Shown here: positions 15,911 to 24,565 of the stretch, piece after piece | Layout: every line of letters begins with the position of its first letter | Numbering within the stretch: position 1 is the first letter of the stretch | Assembly: GCA_002344215.1 (NCBI GenBank) | Contig: DDSV01000049.1 | Span: 1 to 64,000 of the forward strand | Direction of reading: 5' to 3' | Length of the DNA: 64,000 bases | DNA from: Akkermansiaceae bacterium UBA2381 | Lineage (GTDB): Bacteria; Verrucomicrobiota; Verrucomicrobiia; Verrucomicrobiales; DEV007 | Position numbers and translations under genes: made by a program | The notes under the pieces: generated by a model | What the model was told of the DNA's origin: nothing | The model's database searches: none | What the model saw: only the letters and a program-made list of their open reading frames with translations

Positions 15911-17290
15911 TCACGCAAACAGTTCCTTCACCGGCTCCTTGCCGAAATCGACGATGGGGAAAGGACGTCCCGACGGTCCCGGCAGATGGGTTTCGAGATC
16001 GAAGCCCAGCGAATGGAACATCGTCGCGACGATGTCACCGGGCGAGACGGGCCGCTCGGCGGGAAATCCACCGATGGGATCGCTCTTGCCGACAACGTGG
16101 CCGCCCTTGACGCCGCCTCCGGCGAAGGTGCAGGTGAAACATTGCGGCCAGTGATCACGGCCCCCCGCCGGATTGACCTTGGGGGTGCGGCCGAATTCGC
16201 TGAGGCCCGCGACGAGGACATCGCCGAGCATGCCACGCTGGTGGAGATCTTCGATGAGGGCGGAGTAGGCCTGGTCGTACATCGGGGCGACTTCGTCCTT
16301 CATCTGGTTCGCGGTGATGAAGGGCTTCGAACCGTGGATGTCCCAGGAGAGTTCGTTGAAGACGGTGAGGAAGGTATTCACCGTTACGAAGCGCACGCCG
16401 TTTTCGACGAGGCGTCGGGCCAGAAGGAAACACTGGCCGACGCGGTTCATCCCGTAGCGTTCGCGCACGGCAAGCGGCTCCTTCGAAAGATCGAAGGCGG
16501 CACGCGCCTTTTCACTGGTCATGAGGCGGAAGGCGGAGTGGAAATTCTCGTCGAGGAGGCGCGCGTCCTCGCTCGCCTCGAAGGACTTCACGGTCTGATC
16601 GACGAGGTCGCGCATTTTTTGACGGCGATCGAGACGGGTCGCGCCGAACTGGTCGGGCGGCAGGAGATCGGGCACACGGAAGTCTGGCTTCGACGGATCG
16701 GCCATGAGGGCGAAAGGATCGTAGGCCTTGCCGAGGAAGCCGCCGGCCTGACCGTTCGGCAGGTTGCCGCCGCCGCGGCCCATCAGCTCGGGCAGGACGA
16801 CGAAGGGCGGCAGGTCATTGCGCGCGTGCATCAGGAAATTCGCGACTGCTCCTGCATGGGGCGTTTCGATGCCGCCGGTGAAGCGGCGGCCCGTCTGCAT
16901 GATTTGCCAGCCGGCGTCGTGGACCGCTGCACCGTCGTGATGGCAGGAGCGGATCAGGGAAAACTTGTCGGCGATCTGCGCGTGTTTGGGCAGGATCTCG
17001 GAGAGTTCAAAGGCGTTACTCTTTGTGCGGATCGGTTTGAAAGGACCGCGGATCTCGCTCGGCGCATCGGGCTTCATGTCCCAGAGGTCGAGGTGGCTCG
17101 GACCGCCGAGATTGAAGATGAGGATGCATGACTTGGTGTCGTCGCCCTTCACGTTCCCGTTCTGCTTCGCGGCAAGGAACTGCGGCAGGGAGAGCCCGAT
17201 CGGACCAAGGGCCCCGACGGTGAGGAACTCGCGCCGGGTGCGCTTCGGACCACAGAGAGGCCCATTGGTTTCAGCGAGAAAATCGAACAT
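15911..17290 (-). CDS. DUF1501 family secreted protein (module 1)
   Basis: 459 residues of the DUF1501 family, which has an alkaline phosphatase/sulfatase-like fold. The N-terminus carries a Tat-like signal (KRTRREFLTVGALGPIGLSLPQFL), so it may be exported folded. Family signatures: LIFNLGGPSHLDLWDMKPDAPSEIRGPF, SLIRSCHHDGAAVHDAGWQIMQTG, LARRLVENGVRFVTVNTF, GMLGDVLVAGLSEFGRTPKVN, GRDHWPQCFTCTFAGGGVKGGHVVG and the terminal region VDFGKEPVKELF. It is the first gene of the leftward operon. A short divergent region (17291-17383) separates it from the PAS-AraC regulator, which is the best candidate for control. The enzymatic activity of the family is not established. Confidence 0.9.
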   Translation of the reverse strand: MFDFLAETNGPLCGPKRTRREFLTVGALGPIGLSLPQFLAAKQNGNVKGDDTKSCILIFNLGGPSHLDLWDMKPDAPSEIRGPFKPIRTKSNAFELSEILPKHAQIADKFSLIRSCHHDGAAVHDAGWQIMQTGRRFTGGIETPHAGAVANFLMHARNDLPPFVVLPELMGRGGGNLPNGQAGGFLGKAYDPFALMADPSKPDFRVPDLLPPDQFGATRLDRRQKMRDLVDQTVKSFEASEDARLLDENFHSAFRLMTSEKARAAFDLSKEPLAVRERYGMNRVGQCFLLARRLVENGVRFVTVNTFLTVFNELSWDIHGSKPFITANQMKDEVAPMYDQAYSALIEDLHQRGMLGDVLVAGLSEFGRTPKVNPAGGRDHWPQCFTCTFAGGGVKGGHVVGKSDPIGGFPAERPVSPGDIVATMFHSLGFDLETHLPGPSGRPFPIVDFGKEPVKELFA

Positions 17291-17347
17291 GGCAGTAGGG
17301 GGTTACCTGAATTACGTCTCAGAGTAGCGGAAATCTCACTCCGGGTC

Positions 17348-17377
17348 TTGTAACGTGATGGCGGGCTTTGGTATGAT
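17348..17377 (+). promoter_or_regulatory. Sigma70-like promoter for the PAS-AraC gene (possibly leaderless)
   Basis: TTGTAA (17348-17353), 18-base spacer, TATGAT (17372-17377; five of six match TATAAT). Transcription would start about seven bases on, at or next to the ATG at 17384, so the mRNA would be leaderless. There is no convincing ribosome binding site before 17384. Prediction only. Confidence 0.4.
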
Positions 17378-17383
17378 CCGATC

Positions 17384-18136
17384 ATGCCCCCTTTCGATCA
17401 CATTCAGTTCCAAAATGAGTTTTTCTCGCGGTGCCCCGGACTCCGCGAACCGATCGAGTTGATGGCGGCGATGCCGAATGTGGGTCTCTTTGTGAAGAAT
17501 CTTGAGAGCCGTTACGTCTACAACAACGACTTTCACCGCATCCGCTACGACCGGATCAAGGAGGAGGATCTCGTCGGGAAACGCGCCCGCGACTTTTTCC
17601 CCGCCCTCCTCGGCGATGCCTATGAAGCGAATGACCGCGTTGTCTTTACCACCGGTCAAACAATCCGAAACCAGATCTGGCTTGTGCCCACGATTCGCGG
17701 TACGCCGGGCTGGTTTCTCTCCAGTAAATGTCCGCTGCGGAGTCCCGAAGGCGATGTTGTCGGTCTCCTCGGGCTCATGTATCCCATCGAAACCCCGGAA
17801 GACCAGCGAGCCTACTTCGGCAATTTGCAGCAGGCCATCGAATACATTGACACCCATTTCGTCGACGAGATCACCGCCGAGGGACTCGCCGCGCTCGCCA
17901 AACTCTCGGTTCCCCATTTCAATCGCCTCTTCCGGAAAGTGCTCCGCCTCTCTCCCATGGAATATGTGTTGTCCCTCCGCGTGCAGGAGGCCCAGCGGCT
18001 GCTTTCAACGACGCAGTCGTCTCTCAGCGAGATTGCCGCAGCGACCGGATTCTACGATCAGAGCCATTTCACGAAACGTTTTCGGAGAGTGACGGGGATG
18101 ACTCCGAGCGAGTATCGAAAGGGGGTGTTTGCGTGA
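17384..18136 (+). CDS. AraC-family regulator with N-terminal PAS-like domain
   Basis: 250 residues. Residues about 20-135 look like a PAS sensor (PNVGLFVKNLESRYVYNND, the K-N-L-x-x-R-Y-x-x-x-N pattern; LVGKRARDFFP; LSSKCPLRSPEGDVVGLLG). Residues about 150-248 form an AraC double helix-turn-helix (AIEYIDTHFVDEITAEGLAALAKLSVPHFNRLFRKVLRLSPMEYV; LSEIAAATGFYDQSHFTKRFRRVTGMTPSEYR). It probably senses a small ligand or redox state and regulates the divergent DUF1501-DUF1553-WD40 operon, starting 94 bases away. The ATG at 17384 is predicted; a promoter sits immediately upstream, and an internal ATG further on would cut off the first helix. Confidence 0.9.
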   Translation: MPPFDHIQFQNEFFSRCPGLREPIELMAAMPNVGLFVKNLESRYVYNNDFHRIRYDRIKEEDLVGKRARDFFPALLGDAYEANDRVVFTTGQTIRNQIWLVPTIRGTPGWFLSSKCPLRSPEGDVVGLLGLMYPIETPEDQRAYFGNLQQAIEYIDTHFVDEITAEGLAALAKLSVPHFNRLFRKVLRLSPMEYVLSLRVQEAQRLLSTTQSSLSEIAAATGFYDQSHFTKRFRRVTGMTPSEYRKGVFA

Positions 18137-18224
18137 GAGGGCTTTCCGCAAAGGCAGTGTGGCGGTAAACCTGACAAATGCACCAATCGCAACTATTGCC
18201 TTACCGGATTCCGGGGCAGTCTGG

Positions 18225-18253
18225 TTGACAAGGGTGAACCGTTGCCTTAACGG
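18225..18253 (+). promoter_or_regulatory. Weak promoter candidate before the beta-strand-repeat gene
   Basis: TTGACA (18225-18230), 17-base spacer, TAACGG (18248-18253). The -35 is perfect but the -10 is poor. It lies just upstream of the ATG at 18267. Confidence 0.25.
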
Positions 18254-18266
18254 AACTTCTGAAACC

Positions 18267-21200
18267 ATGAAACGGGAGTTGAATCACGTTCTGGCTGTCA
18301 TCCTCCCGGTATTGATTAGCTTTTTTTCCGAAACCCGTTCCGTTGCTCAAACGGTGGTGTGGGACGGTTCCGGAGACATGACCTGGACACAGCCCGATAG
18401 CACGAGCTGGACCGGAAACACGTACAATAGCGGTAATGCGGTTCAATTTCTTGGCACCGGTGCCGGAACGGTCACCCTGAGCGGCATCATTACTCCAGGT
18501 TCGGTTGCAGTGGCCGGTGCCGCTGACTATATCTTTACCGGCGATGCCATCAGTGGCGCCGGGATTACTTTGATTAAAAGCGGCACGGGAGTGCTGACTT
18601 TACTGAACATCAACACCTACACCGGTCGCACCACCGTTAATGGCGGCGGTATCCTTGACGTCGGCACGATCAGTAACAATGCGATCAGTAACAGCAGCGG
18701 TATGCTGCTGGGTACGTCCGGAAGCAGCGGAGTTCTCCAGGGCAACGGCCTCTTTACCCGAACCTTGAGTGGAAACGCCACGCCCGGAGCAGGTCAGGTC
18801 GCCAGTCAGGAGGGCGGTTTCGCCGCACGCGGAGGCAACCTGACATTGAATTTTGGCGGGGCCGGGGCGGAAATCGCGCTCAACACCGGCGGATACGTCT
18901 TCGGCAACAATTTTATCTTCGGATCCACCACTGCCGACAGCAAAGTCATCCTCCAGAACAACGTAAATATCAATTCCACCGGAGGTCGAACGATCACGGT
19001 CAATTCGGGGATCGGGGGAGATGCGGCGACATCGGCCGAATTCACCGGCGTCGTTCGCAATGTGAGTCTATCAGCGGTTCAGATTCGAAAAGAAGGCAAT
19101 GGCATGCTGATTCTCTCAAATTCTTCAAACTCCTTTGACGGGCAGGTCTTGATCAATCAGGGAACCCTCTCCATCTCGACGATCACTAGTGTCGGCGGTG
19201 GAAATAGCTCAATCGGTGCAGCGTCGACCGTTTCCAACGGGACAATCAAAATTGGCAACGCAGGCAATACGGGGCGCCTCCTCTACACGGGTGCCGGGAA
19301 CACGGCTGACCGGGTCATTGATCTCGCCGGCACGACAGGGGGATCTATTCTGGAGCAATCCGGAACGGGCCTTCTTCACTTTACGTCAAACTTCACCGCC
19401 ACAGGCTCAGGCAGCAAAACCTTGACCCTCCAGGGTTCAAGCGCCGGCACAGGGGAAATCTCAGGGACAATTGGCAATCCGGGGACAGGATCGGTTTCGC
19501 TGCTGAAAGAGGGATCCGGCACCTGGACTCTCTCCGGCGCCAATACTTACTCCGGGGACACCAGGATCAATGCAGGAACGCTCAATATCTCCCACAATCT
19601 GGCCCTCCAGAACAGTGCCTTTGACACTTCCGGGGGCGGCACCATGAGCCTTGGTGCTACCACCCCCACCTTTGGCGGTCTCAAAGGAGGAACCAATCTC
19701 GCCACCGCCATCTCCAGCGGATACGGTAGCGTGACCTCTCTGACCCTGAATCCCGGAACCGGAGTCAGCCATTCCTACAGCGGAGTGATTTCCAACGGGG
19801 CGGCGAATATGGCGCTGATCAAAACAGGAGCCGGAAACCAGACACTTTCCGGAATCAACCTTTACAGTGGAGGCACGACGATTCAGAGCGGCACGATTAC
19901 TTTGGACGGCGGCAGTGATCGTCTCCTTACGACAGGCGCAGTTGTTCTGGGGGGAGTTTCAACGACCGGAAAGCTGGTTCTCGGCGGCACTACCACAGCG
20001 AACCAGTCCCTGACGAGCCTGACCACGGCCGGCCTTGGCGGTAGTGTGGTCGGCGGGAATAACACCACCGCCTCGTTGCTCAATCTCAACCTCACCGCAG
20101 GAAGCACGACTTTTGCCGGTACCCTGGGTGGTGCCGGACTCAATGAAAACCGACTTGCCTTTACCAAGTCCGGTGCCGGCACTCTGATCCTCACGGCAAC
20201 CAACAATACCTACTCCGGCCTCACCAATGTCATCGATTCCGGCGTTCTCGACGTGGGCACCATCAGCAGCGGCGCCCTGAGTGCGAACAGCGGCCTTCTC
20301 CTCGGCAGTTCAGTGGTAGGCAGCGGCAACTTCGGTATCCTCCAGGGGAATGGCAGCTTCACTCGCGCTCTGAGTAACAATACCAACCCGGGCGCCGGTC
20401 AAGTGGCGGGTGCTGCGGGAGGTTTCGCGGCGAGAGGGGGCGACCTCACCGTGAATTTCGGGGGTGCCGGAGCGCAAATCGGGCTCAATCAGGCTCTCGC
20501 CATCTTCGGGAACAACTTTGTCTTTGGATCATCGACCGCTGACAGCAAAGTGGTCCTGATCAATTCAATCAATCTTAACAGCTCCGCCATTGGCGGGACT
20601 CGCACCTTCACCGTAAGGGCTGGCATCGGTGGGGCAGCAGCCACCTCGGCAGAACTCCGGGGGGTGGTATCCAACGGCCCGGAAGCCAATGGAATCCGCA
20701 AAGAGGGAAACGGCATGTTGATTCTCTCCGCGACCAATAATTACACCGGCCCGACCAACATTATCGCGGGAACGGTCCAGATCGGAAACGGAGGCACCAC
20801 TGGCTCAATCACGTCGACCGGCGCGGTCGCAATCTCAAACGGCGCGGAACTGGCGTTTAACCGCTCCAATTCGATGACATTCAGCAACACCATATCCGGG
20901 CAGGGTGAAGTCTCGCAGCTCGGCAGTGGAACGACCATTCTCAACGTGGCAAACAGCTATTCAGGGGGGACAACGGTCAGTGATGGCGCACTGGTCGCGA
21001 ACAATACGACAGGAAGCGCGACCGGATCGGGGGCCATCTTTGTCGAGAGTGGAGCTACCCTCGCCGGTACCGGCTCTGTGAGCGGTGCGACCACGATTGA
21101 GGCGGGAGCCTTTCTTACGGGAGGAGCCGATATCGATTCCGGAACAAGAGGAACCCTCACTTTCGGCGGCGGTCTCAACGCGGCCGGCAGCACATGGCTG

Positions 21201-21551
21201 GTCGATCTCGTCGAGACTACCAGCATGGATTCCGATCTCATCGCCGTGTCGGGGAACCTGAACATCAGCGATGCCATTTTTATGGATCGTTTCAGTGGAA
21301 CCTTTAACGAGACCAATACCTACACAATCGCCACCTACACCGGGACGTTGACAGGAACATTCTTCGGCTGGGCAGATGACACCGACAAATCCCTCGGCGG
21401 AGGATCCTACCGGATCAACTACAATGACGGCGGTGCGATCACGCTAACCGCCGTCCCCGAACCGGGAGCCCTGCTCTCCCTCGCGCTACTACTGGTCCCC
21501 GGATGGTGGTTTTTTCGGAAGAGGGCGGTCCGAAAGCCTGCGTCCCTCTGA
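18267..21551 (+). CDS. Autotransporter-associated beta-strand repeat protein with PEP-CTERM anchor
   Basis: About 1094 residues from the ATG at 18267 (MKRELNHVLAVILPVLISFF, signal peptide); a TTG upstream would overlap the AraC gene. The body is glycine/serine/threonine-rich with repeated autotransporter-associated beta-strand units (patterns such as IKSGTGVLTL..N.YTG.TTVNGG, LSGANTYSGDTRINAGTL, IRKEGNGMLIL), predicted to fold as a long beta-helix. It ends VPEPGALLSLALLLVPGWWFFRKRA, a PEP-CTERM sorting signal (V-P-E-P, hydrophobic stretch, basic tail) expected to be recognised by an exosortase, which is not in the window. There is no C-terminal autotransporter barrel. It is probably a surface or matrix protein. 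Two blocks of about 195-200 residues are internal duplicates (18570-19155 and 20160-20765). Confidence 0.9.
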   Translation: MKRELNHVLAVILPVLISFFSETRSVAQTVVWDGSGDMTWTQPDSTSWTGNTYNSGNAVQFLGTGAGTVTLSGIITPGSVAVAGAADYIFTGDAISGAGITLIKSGTGVLTLLNINTYTGRTTVNGGGILDVGTISNNAISNSSGMLLGTSGSSGVLQGNGLFTRTLSGNATPGAGQVASQEGGFAARGGNLTLNFGGAGAEIALNTGGYVFGNNFIFGSTTADSKVILQNNVNINSTGGRTITVNSGIGGDAATSAEFTGVVRNVSLSAVQIRKEGNGMLILSNSSNSFDGQVLINQGTLSISTITSVGGGNSSIGAASTVSNGTIKIGNAGNTGRLLYTGAGNTADRVIDLAGTTGGSILEQSGTGLLHFTSNFTATGSGSKTLTLQGSSAGTGEISGTIGNPGTGSVSLLKEGSGTWTLSGANTYSGDTRINAGTLNISHNLALQNSAFDTSGGGTMSLGATTPTFGGLKGGTNLATAISSGYGSVTSLTLNPGTGVSHSYSGVISNGAANMALIKTGAGNQTLSGINLYSGGTTIQSGTITLDGGSDRLLTTGAVVLGGVSTTGKLVLGGTTTANQSLTSLTTAGLGGSVVGGNNTTASLLNLNLTAGSTTFAGTLGGAGLNENRLAFTKSGAGTLILTATNNTYSGLTNVIDSGVLDVGTISSGALSANSGLLLGSSVVGSGNFGILQGNGSFTRALSNNTNPGAGQVAGAAGGFAARGGDLTVNFGGAGAQIGLNQALAIFGNNFVFGSSTADSKVVLINSINLNSSAIGGTRTFTVRAGIGGAAATSAELRGVVSNGPEANGIRKEGNGMLILSATNNYTGPTNIIAGTVQIGNGGTTGSITSTGAVAISNGAELAFNRSNSMTFSNTISGQGEVSQLGSGTTILNVANSYSGGTTVSDGALVANNTTGSATGSGAIFVESGATLAGTGSVSGATTIEAGAFLTGGADIDSGTRGTLTFGGGLNAAGSTWLVDLVETTSMDSDLIAVSGNLNISDAIFMDRFSGTFNETNTYTIATYTGTLTGTFFGWADDTDKSLGGGSYRINYNDGGAITLTAVPEPGALLSLALLLVPGWWFFRKRAVRKPASL
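18570..19155 (+). repeat. Internal duplication, copy 1 (about 195 codons)
   Basis: Encodes LIKSGTGVLTL to about GQVLI within the beta-strand-repeat protein. It shares long collinear stretches with copy 2 at 20160: GILDVGTIS, FAARGGNLTLNFGGAGAEI, GNNFIFGSTTADSKV, GIGGDAATSAE and IRKEGNGMLIL. Confidence 0.75.
20160..20765 (+). repeat. Internal duplication, copy 2 (about 200 codons)
   Basis: Encodes FTKSGAGTLIL to about PTNII. Its order of motifs is the same as copy 1: GVLDVGTIS, FAARGGDLTVNFGGAGAQI, GNNFVFGSSTADSKV, GIGGAAATSAE and IRKEGNGMLIL. The two copies are separated by about 1 kb of other beta-strand units. Confidence 0.75.
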
Positions 21552-21744
21552 TCCAGTCGGGTTGTCTCACTTTCAGGAACGGGATAAGTCCCTCCTGCGC
21601 GCAATGAGGGTGACAGGGATGTCTCAGGGCACCCCGGGGAAGAATGACAATACGGCCCGAGCTTTCGATTGGAGAAAAGACTCGCCAAACCCGGGCAAGT
21701 TTAAAAGGATGAGCGCTGTCCCAGGCCTTCACTTCCAACACTCC

Positions 21745-22422
21745 ATGTTCCTCCTCTTCCCCTACCAAATCGAGGCATTCTTTCCGATTCGCCCGATTGC
21801 GAACTGGATCATCATCGGTATCTGCGTCCTGCTATGGGTGCTGGGGGCCGCCGGAAAACTCAGCGACGAATTCATCGTCTCCCTGGTGCTCTACGAGTGG
21901 TCTCCGCTGGACCTGATCGGTCATTGTTTCCTGCACGCCGACTTTTTCCACCTGCTCGGGAACATGGTTTTCCTCTGGGTCTTCGGGAATGCGATCTGTT
22001 CAAATACCAACAACCTTGTTTACCCGCTTCTCTTTCTCCTCTTCGGGGCGGTGGCCGGGGCCATTGAACTTCTATTTTCGCCCGAGAGCGGGGAAGACGG
22101 AGTCATCGGTGCCAGCGGAGCCGTGAACGGGGTGATCGGCTTTGCCCTCGCGGTTTATCCGAAAGACAAAGTTGAGATGTTCTTTCTCTTTTTCATCAAA
22201 CCATCGACTTTTTCCGTCTCCCTCTGGGTCCTCGTTCTATTCTGGCTTGGTTTCGACCTCTGGGGCGTTTTGACCCACGGCTCCGGAATCGCCTATTGGG
22301 CTCACATGGGAGGCCTCGCAACGGGTCTTGTCACTGGCATGATTTTTGATCGAATGGACTGGGTAAACGTGACCGAATGGGACAAGGGCACTATTCTGGA
22401 CCTGTTTTCGAGAAGGGAATAG
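21745..22422 (+). CDS. Rhomboid family intramembrane serine protease
   Basis: About 225 residues and six hydrophobic segments. Catalytic signatures are present: HADFFHLLGNMVFLWVFGNAI (the H-x-x-x-H-L-x-x-N-M helix), GASGAVNGVIG with the catalytic serine in G-A-S-G, and AHMGGLATG with the catalytic histidine. It cleaves membrane proteins within the bilayer; the substrate is unknown. I chose the ATG at 21745 (MFLLFPYQIEAFFPI), where rhomboid similarity begins; an upstream start at 21562 would add 61 polar residues. It follows the PEP-CTERM gene by about 190 bases on the same strand. It is an ordinary rhomboid, not a rhombosortase as far as I can tell. Confidence 0.9.
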   Translation: MFLLFPYQIEAFFPIRPIANWIIIGICVLLWVLGAAGKLSDEFIVSLVLYEWSPLDLIGHCFLHADFFHLLGNMVFLWVFGNAICSNTNNLVYPLLFLLFGAVAGAIELLFSPESGEDGVIGASGAVNGVIGFALAVYPKDKVEMFFLFFIKPSTFSVSLWVLVLFWLGFDLWGVLTHGSGIAYWAHMGGLATGLVTGMIFDRMDWVNVTEWDKGTILDLFSRRE

Positions 22423-22499
22423 TTGATTGAGAGAAGCATCCACCGGCACCCTCATCCATTCGCTCCATCGATCGCTTCAATTTCTTTATCACACAAGGC

Positions 22500-22518
22500 G
22501 GCAAGCGGGGCGCTTGCC
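22500..22518. repeat. REP-like hairpin (GGCAAGCG-GGG-CGCTTGCC)
   Basis: A perfect 8-bp stem with a three-base loop, followed by CTACA. The same unit with one mismatch occurs at 30458, also between genes and also followed by CTACA, which makes it a dispersed repetitive extragenic palindrome. Confidence 0.6.
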
Positions 22519-22628
22519 CTACAGAATTTATGCGGGCTGCAGGGTGGCCGGACCGGCTGCCAGATTGAGCTTCCTCCTTGACTCCGTCGGCCGGAACATC
22601 GAAGAGACCAGCGACTCGATCTCCCCCC

Positions 22629-23645
22629 ATGGAAGCACCGGAAACCCTTTACGGCTCGGATGAGCAGGGCCTCGTCTGGGGCTATGCCTTTACTCCCGGC
22701 GAGACGGCACGTCCGATCAATTGCAAGGACGCCGCCGCACTCCTCGCGACGGAAGATAGGAGCGATAAGGACACCTTCGTCTGGCTCCATTTTTCACTCT
22801 CCAACACGTCCGCCGTTCCGTGGCTAAAACGTCACCTACCCCTGCCCGAGGCCTTCTACGATGATCTTCATGAGACCGTGGGCGCAACCAGGGTCGAGCA
22901 GAATGAGGAGACCCTCGTCGCCGTTGTTCATGACATTCTCTTCGACTTCGCCTTTGACCCGGCTGCGATCGCGACCCTGCGTCTCTGCATTGGGCCCCGC
23001 TTCATGATCAGCGCCCGCCTGCGTCCTTTGCGTTCGGTGGATCGGCTTCGCGCCTCGGTTCGATCAGGCACGACTTTCCGTTCTCCGGCGGAACTCCTCG
23101 CCGACCTCATGAACGACCAGGCTGACGTGCTGGTGCAGGTCATCCGTCGCACCACAAGCAAGGTGGACCACATCGAGGACAGCCTGCTCGCGAATCGCGT
23201 CTCCAGCAATCGCAGTGAGCTGAGCAATCTGCGCCGCCTTCTCGTGCGCTTGCAACGACTCCTCGCGCCCGAACCGGCCGCTCTCTTCCGCCTTCTCAGC
23301 CGTCCGCCGGGCTGGATTCTGGACGCCGACTTGCAGGACCTGCGCGAGGCATCGGAGGAGTTCTCGACGGCGGTGCAGGACTCGCTGGCCCTCACCGAAC
23401 GCATCAAGATCCTGCAGGAGGAACTCTCCGCCCTGGTCACGGAACAGAGCAACCGGACGCTCTATGTCCTCACCGTCGTCACCGTTCTGGCTTTGCCGAT
23501 CAATTTAGTCGCCGGGCTTTTTGGAATGAACGTGGGCGGCATCCCGCTCTCCGAAAGTGCTCACGGATTTTTTATCATTGTGGCGATCCTCCTCAGCCTG
23601 ACCACCTTCTTCGCGGTCCGGACCCTGGGCCGTCGGGAAAAATAG
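22629..23645 (+). CDS. CorA/ZntB-type divalent metal transporter
   Basis: 338 residues from the ATG at 22629 (MEAPETLYGSDEQG). A large soluble N-terminal domain (WLHFSLSNTSAVPWLKRHLPLPEAFYDDL; VVHDILFDF; LRLCIGPRFMISAR) is followed by a long helix and two C-terminal membrane segments (TLYVLTVVTVLALPINLVAGLFGMNVGGIP and GFFIIVAILLSLTTFFAVRTL). The G-M-N loop between them is the selectivity signature of the CorA superfamily. The sequence resembles the ZntB (zinc) branch more than magnesium CorA, from overall similarity, so substrate preference is inference. Confidence 0.88.
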   Translation: MEAPETLYGSDEQGLVWGYAFTPGETARPINCKDAAALLATEDRSDKDTFVWLHFSLSNTSAVPWLKRHLPLPEAFYDDLHETVGATRVEQNEETLVAVVHDILFDFAFDPAAIATLRLCIGPRFMISARLRPLRSVDRLRASVRSGTTFRSPAELLADLMNDQADVLVQVIRRTTSKVDHIEDSLLANRVSSNRSELSNLRRLLVRLQRLLAPEPAALFRLLSRPPGWILDADLQDLREASEEFSTAVQDSLALTERIKILQEELSALVTEQSNRTLYVLTVVTVLALPINLVAGLFGMNVGGIPLSESAHGFFIIVAILLSLTTFFAVRTLGRREK

Positions 23646-23729
23646 CAGGCACAGCTCTTCCTCAACAGGGTTCAGAGAGTGACCTAACCCTCTTTACTCC
23701 TCAGGAAAAAGCGCGTAAGGCAAAGCCCT

Positions 23730-24482
23730 GTGGAACTGCCCTTTGATGCCTCCGGACTGACCCTCGCGCTCGCCTGCCTCGGCGCGCTCTGTCTCGGCAT
23801 TTCAAAAACGGGTTTCCCCGGCCTCGCGATCATCAATGTGCTGATCGTCGCGGAGCTCTTCGGAGCGAAAAACAGTGTCGGCATCATCCTGCCAATGCTG
23901 ATCGTCTGCGACCTCCTCGTTTATCCGCTCTTCCGGAAATATGCGAGCTGGGCTCAAGTCTGGCCGCTCGTCCCGGTCACCCTGGCGGCCATCATCGGGG
24001 CATGGCTGCTGCTCGATGCGCTTGAGGATGAGACCGCAAGGAGGGTGATTGGAGTGATCATCCTTTTCATGCTCGGCTTGCAGTTGGTCAGGGAGTTTCG
24101 CAAGGAGTTCCTCGAACACCTGCCCGACTCGCGCATTTTCCGCTGGATCAGTTGCCTCCTCATCGGCGTCTCCACGATGCTGGCGAATGCGGCGGGGCCG
24201 GTTTATTCGATCTGGGCGCTCGTTCACCGGATGAAGAAGGAGGAGTTTCTCGGGGTCGGGGCGCGATTTTTTCTACTGGTGAATATTTTCAAGGTGCCCT
24301 TCCTTGGGCAACTGGAGCTGATCAACCGGGAATCACTTTTTCTGAATGGACTCCTCCTTCCTGCTCTCATCACCGGCATCCTTGTCGGCCGGCGCTTGAT
24401 CCATCTGGTCCCCCAGAGAATGTTCGAACTTCTCCTCTACGGCTTCTCCGCGATCGCCGGGATTCGCCTGCTCTTTTTTTAG
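23730..24482 (+). CDS. TauE/SafE family transporter (putative sulfite/sulfoacetate exporter)
   Basis: 250 residues with about seven or eight membrane segments. Family signature near the N-terminus: LGISKTGFPGLAIINVLIVAELFGAK; a second repeat follows (LIGVSTMLANAAGPVYSIWAL). It starts with GTG at 23730; no in-frame ATG nearby would keep the first helix. Such permeases move sulfur or organic anions; the substrate here is unknown. It lies between a metal transporter and a CNNM protein, all on the same strand but separated by 80-90 bases. Confidence 0.88.
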   Translation: MELPFDASGLTLALACLGALCLGISKTGFPGLAIINVLIVAELFGAKNSVGIILPMLIVCDLLVYPLFRKYASWAQVWPLVPVTLAAIIGAWLLLDALEDETARRVIGVIILFMLGLQLVREFRKEFLEHLPDSRIFRWISCLLIGVSTMLANAAGPVYSIWALVHRMKKEEFLGVGARFFLLVNIFKVPFLGQLELINRESLFLNGLLLPALITGILVGRRLIHLVPQRMFELLLYGFSAIAGIRLLFF

Positions 24483-24565
24483 AGGGGCAAGGCCAGCCTG
24501 AAGGAACTGTTCTGATTCCGATTACGCTTGAAGCCGGGGCATTTTGCACCAAACTCGGGGGAACC

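Noticed and set aside
21745..22422. Rhomboid gene next to a PEP-CTERM gene considered as a sorting enzyme (rhombosortase)
   Set aside because: Rhombosortases act on GlyGly-CTERM signals and are shorter; this protein has ordinary rhomboid motifs, and PEP-CTERM is the exosortase substrate.
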